From: Spongospora subterranea
Lineage: Eukaryota; Endomyxa; Phytomyxea; Plasmodiophorida; Plasmodiophoridae
Direction of reading: 5' to 3'
Assembly: GCA_900404475.1 (NCBI GenBank)
Contig: OUQQ01000462.1
Location: forward strand, 4,476 to 15,334
DNA: 10,859 nt
Part shown: in pieces, positions 8,799 to 10,859 of the stretch
How the letters are laid out: each line of letters begins with the position of its first letter
Numbering within the stretch: the first letter of the stretch is position 1
The notes under the pieces: model-generated
What the model saw: the letters and a program-made list of their open reading frames with translations, nothing else
Databases searched by the model: none
Told to the model about the DNA's origin: nothing
Program-made: the position numbers and the translations under genes

Positions 8799-9801
8799 TC
8801 AGATCGGGTCTGAGGACATCTGATGGGTGATCGGGATCATAATCGAACAGATCGTGCTGTAGAGGTGGACCCATGCTGCACCAAGAGAAGGGGCCCAACA
8901 AACACACCATCAATATATCGACAACCGAATAGGATATCGCTCAATTACCACTGCCGATTTCAGGGCTGAATTCACCACCTAAACCCGCTTTCAACATGTC
9001 CAACAACGCTTTACCCACCGCTTCATAATGTTCCTGTCAGAATCAACACATATTTCATCATCTCAACACGTTCCACCATCGATTTTACTCATTTGTGTTG
9101 GGTTTTTCCCAAAATTCCAATTTGAATTTCATAAAAAGAGTCGATCAATGAGATCAGACAAATCCATTGAGTTGTTGAGATGTTGAGTGTTGGGCGAGTA
9201 CCGGTCTGGTGCCGTATTTCTGATGGCGTTTAGCGAGTTTAGTGAGGGTGTCGACCAGGGTGGGAATATCCTTATCCAGCAGATCGACGGCCGCGTTCAG
9301 CATGGCCGTTAACGAGCGACCCTGCTTGGTTAGGCTCCCCTTGAACAGGGCACGAACACCAGGGGCCAACGAGAACAGATTCGAATAGAACCTGAACACA
9401 CATTTTCGACACCGCTCAATATACAACAACATTTTCAAACGCGACGGGTTCTTTGCCGAGTTTTTTCTTCATTCTAATTGATCGCACAGAACATGAAACC
9501 ACACAATCGTCATCAACAACAAACTGATGTGAATATGGGTTTAATCCGCCCTAAGACCAACATATCGTGAAATCCTGTTTTGATGAAGAAATGGGTGTCG
9601 GAGAGAGATCCATTACAGATCAGATATGAGGTCCATGGACTCCTGTTCGGTTGGGGGATCACTGAGACCCGATCGGATTCCTTTCCCCTTTCCCTTCTTC
9701 ATGGTCGACCAGCTCTCCTGGACCAGACGGATACGATCTGGGGTCAGCTCGGGCTTCATCGTGCAATATGATGGCATGAATTCCTGCCAATCTGTCGCCA
9801 T
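8799..9801 (-). CDS. Single-domain globin, flavohaemoglobin/neuroglobin-like (4 exons)
   Basis: Exons 9801-9617, 9391-9202, 9033-8949 and 8875-8799 give 178 residues, with introns of 225 (phase 2), 168 (phase 0) and 73 bases (phase 1), all GT-AG. A full globin fold can be followed: A helix LTPDRIRLVQESW (Trp31), C-helix Pro72, CD1 Phe78, distal E7 most likely Gln85, proximal F8 His118 in AKRHQKYG, the G-helix motif PEHYEAVGKALL, and H-helix AWVHLYS with Trp155. Known: CD1 Phe and F8 His hold the haem. Gln at E7 is common in flavohaemoglobins and related single-domain globins, many of which handle nitric oxide or oxygen. No reductase domain follows, as TGA ends the protein 23 residues after Trp155. 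Odd: a Lys/Gly-rich insertion (KKGKGKGIRSGLSDPP) lies between helices A and B. No signal peptide is seen, so it is probably cytosolic. Confidence 0.92.
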
Positions 9802-9842
9802 CCCGTTTATTCAACCGACAAACAACAGTTGATGCGCTTTCC

Positions 9843-9886
9843 CTGAAGTCGATCGATAGTTTGGCGAAGGAAGGCGCCTCACTTAC
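9843..9886 (-). other. Possible 44-base intron in the globin 5' untranslated region
   Basis: On the minus strand a canonical donor GTAAGT lies at 9886-9881, and an acceptor CTTCAG ends at 9843, about 41 bases before the globin ATG. It is shorter than any coding intron found here, so the evidence is weak. Confidence 0.25.
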
Positions 9887-10198
9887 AGGGTACTACAGCA
9901 ATTCAAATATCTAATCTGTTTTAAACGGTCCCGATTCCGATTGGCGAACACGATATGGGGCTAATTTCTGGGTATCGGATCAATATCTTCGTGATTGCAT
10001 TTTCCAATGTGAATTTCGAATGTTTTTCCATCGTGGGCCCAACTTAACGACGATGGGAGGCAAATGATTGTCTTGGCAGGATGATTCATGGGCGACAAAT
10101 TTTCTGATCGTACCGTCTCCTTTTGGCGTTAAGAGCGTCTCGAAGTATTCCTATGCTTGATCTTGACCGGATTACCAGGAGCCCCTCGACCCGTCATC

Positions 10199-10306
10199 TT
10201 TGACAGATTATTGGGCTGATCTGTCTACAGACAAGCTCATTTTTGACAACGATATTGGTCGCAATCTTTCTACTGAGTTTGACAACGTTATTGGGCTGAT
10301 CTCTCT
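10199..10306 (+). repeat. Three imperfect direct repeats of about 28 bases
   Basis: Copies start at 10199, 10242 and 10278, each beginning TTTGACA and continuing with ATTGG. The first and third share TTATTGGGCTGATCT. Spacing is uneven (43 and 36 bases). They lie upstream of the globin, so they could be repeated binding sites or the remains of a tandem duplication. Confidence 0.6.
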
Positions 10307-10395
10307 CCCAAATCAATTCAATCACGATAGTGACGCCGACTATATCACATGAAATGAATTTGGGAACAAATTACGACATGATCTCTCTCCCAAAT
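10297..10395. repeat. 17-base direct repeat and 9-base inverted repeat
   Basis: TGATCTCTCTCCCAAAT occurs at 10297-10313 and again at 10379-10395, exactly 82 bases apart. AATTTGGGA at 10357-10365 is the perfect reverse complement of TCCCAAATT at 10388-10396, with 22 bases between, so one copy can also pair as a hairpin stem. Confidence 0.65.
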
Positions 10396-10577
10396 TTGAC
10401 CCTTTGAAACAAGCGATCAGTAATGCGAAACGATTTTAATCCTCATCTGAGCGAAATCCCAGAACATCACAGTTCACCGTCGCTGAGTCAACGGCAGTTT
10501 ATGATACTGGCACGATAGAGTGAAAAAGGCGGCACCGCCGTTACACAAAGCCACACACTGCAGTTGGAGAGTACGAG

Positions 10578-10859
10578 ATGGACAGACAGATGGGACATAT
10601 CGTAAGTTACAGATATTGTAATAATATTCGATCTTTTAACTGCAAATATTTGGCCAGAATGCGTTGATAAATAGTGGGAGGGTCTTTGGATTGGGTTAAG
10701 TCAGTCGAGAAACGGACGGCAACAACAGCAAAGAATCACAAAAAACGGCAGCAAGCAAACTGGGAGGAACGATGATGTGAACAGAGCGAGCAATATTACC
10801 AATGAGTTGACTAATAATATTTAGCAGCCACGAGGCACGAGGGTATCCAGATCCAGATT
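10578..10859 (+). CDS. Possible 5' end of an unknown gene: short first exon and intron (continues outside window)
   Basis: ATG at 10578 (followed by G) opens an eight-codon exon, MDRQMGHI, which ends at a canonical donor GTAAGT at 10602. An acceptor TTTAGCAG ends at 10827, with a branch-site-like GACTAAT shortly before it, making a 226-base phase 0 intron. The next exon begins PRGTRVSRSR and runs off the window. Splice signals and intron size fit the rest of the window, but too little protein is present to recognise a family. It would be transcribed away from the globin. Confidence 0.35.

Larger units (their letters stand above)
9802..10577. promoter_or_regulatory. Probable divergent upstream region of globin and a plus-strand gene
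   Basis: 776 bases with no credible coding frame, between the minus-strand globin start and a possible plus-strand start at 10578. It contains the direct repeats and hairpin described separately, and a small GGCGG/CCGCC hairpin about 40 bases before the plus-strand ATG. No clear TATA box was found. The divergent arrangement depends on the plus-strand gene being real. Confidence 0.4.

Noticed and set aside
1..10859. CRISPR arrays, tRNA or rRNA genes, transposon ends or bacterial operons.
   Set aside because: I saw no regularly spaced repeats with spacers, no cloverleaf, no transposase and no ribosome-binding-site pattern. The gene structure is eukaryotic throughout.

Overview
The window is nuclear DNA from a eukaryote whose genes carry many spliceosomal introns. 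Coding segments stop at GT...AG boundaries, and the frame is kept only when introns of about 50-350 bases are removed. GTAAT is the commonest donor sequence. Two of the genes belong to families tied to cilia, so the source is probably a ciliated or flagellated organism, perhaps a protist or an early-diverging fungal or holozoan lineage. I cannot name the lineage from sequence alone. TAA and TGA are used as stops and I see no need for a variant genetic code.

Left part (plus strand): the 3' portion of an EFHC1/Rib72-type gene with two DM10 domains, a protein family found inside ciliary doublet microtubules. Its last exon is uncertain. It is followed by an uninterrupted 203-codon gene for a coiled-coil protein with a C-terminal C3HC4 RING finger, a likely ubiquitin ligase. 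An 827-base spacer with several short palindromes separates this from the convergent gene on the other strand.

Middle (minus strand, 8561 down to 3609): a gene I reconstruct as 14 exons. The exon lengths total exactly 2400 bases (799 residues plus stop) and the splice phases agree at all 13 junctions. The product has four degenerate EF-hand-like units, then a C2 domain, then a CC2D2A/CEP76-type inactive transglutaminase-like (TGL) domain. CC2D2A and CEP76 share the C2+TGL part and act at the ciliary transition zone and centriole. I do not know of a described family with EF-hands in front of it, and this is the most interesting object here.

Right part: a complete four-exon globin gene (minus strand, 9801 to 8799; 178 residues) resembling single-domain globins of the flavohaemoglobin type, with Gln at the distal E7 position. 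Upstream lies a likely divergent promoter region containing imperfect direct repeats, then a weakly supported short first exon of a plus-strand gene that leaves the window. The genes are not an operon. The EF-hand/C2/TGL gene lies only 237 bases downstream of the globin on the same strand, and two cilium-linked genes occur within 8.6 kb.
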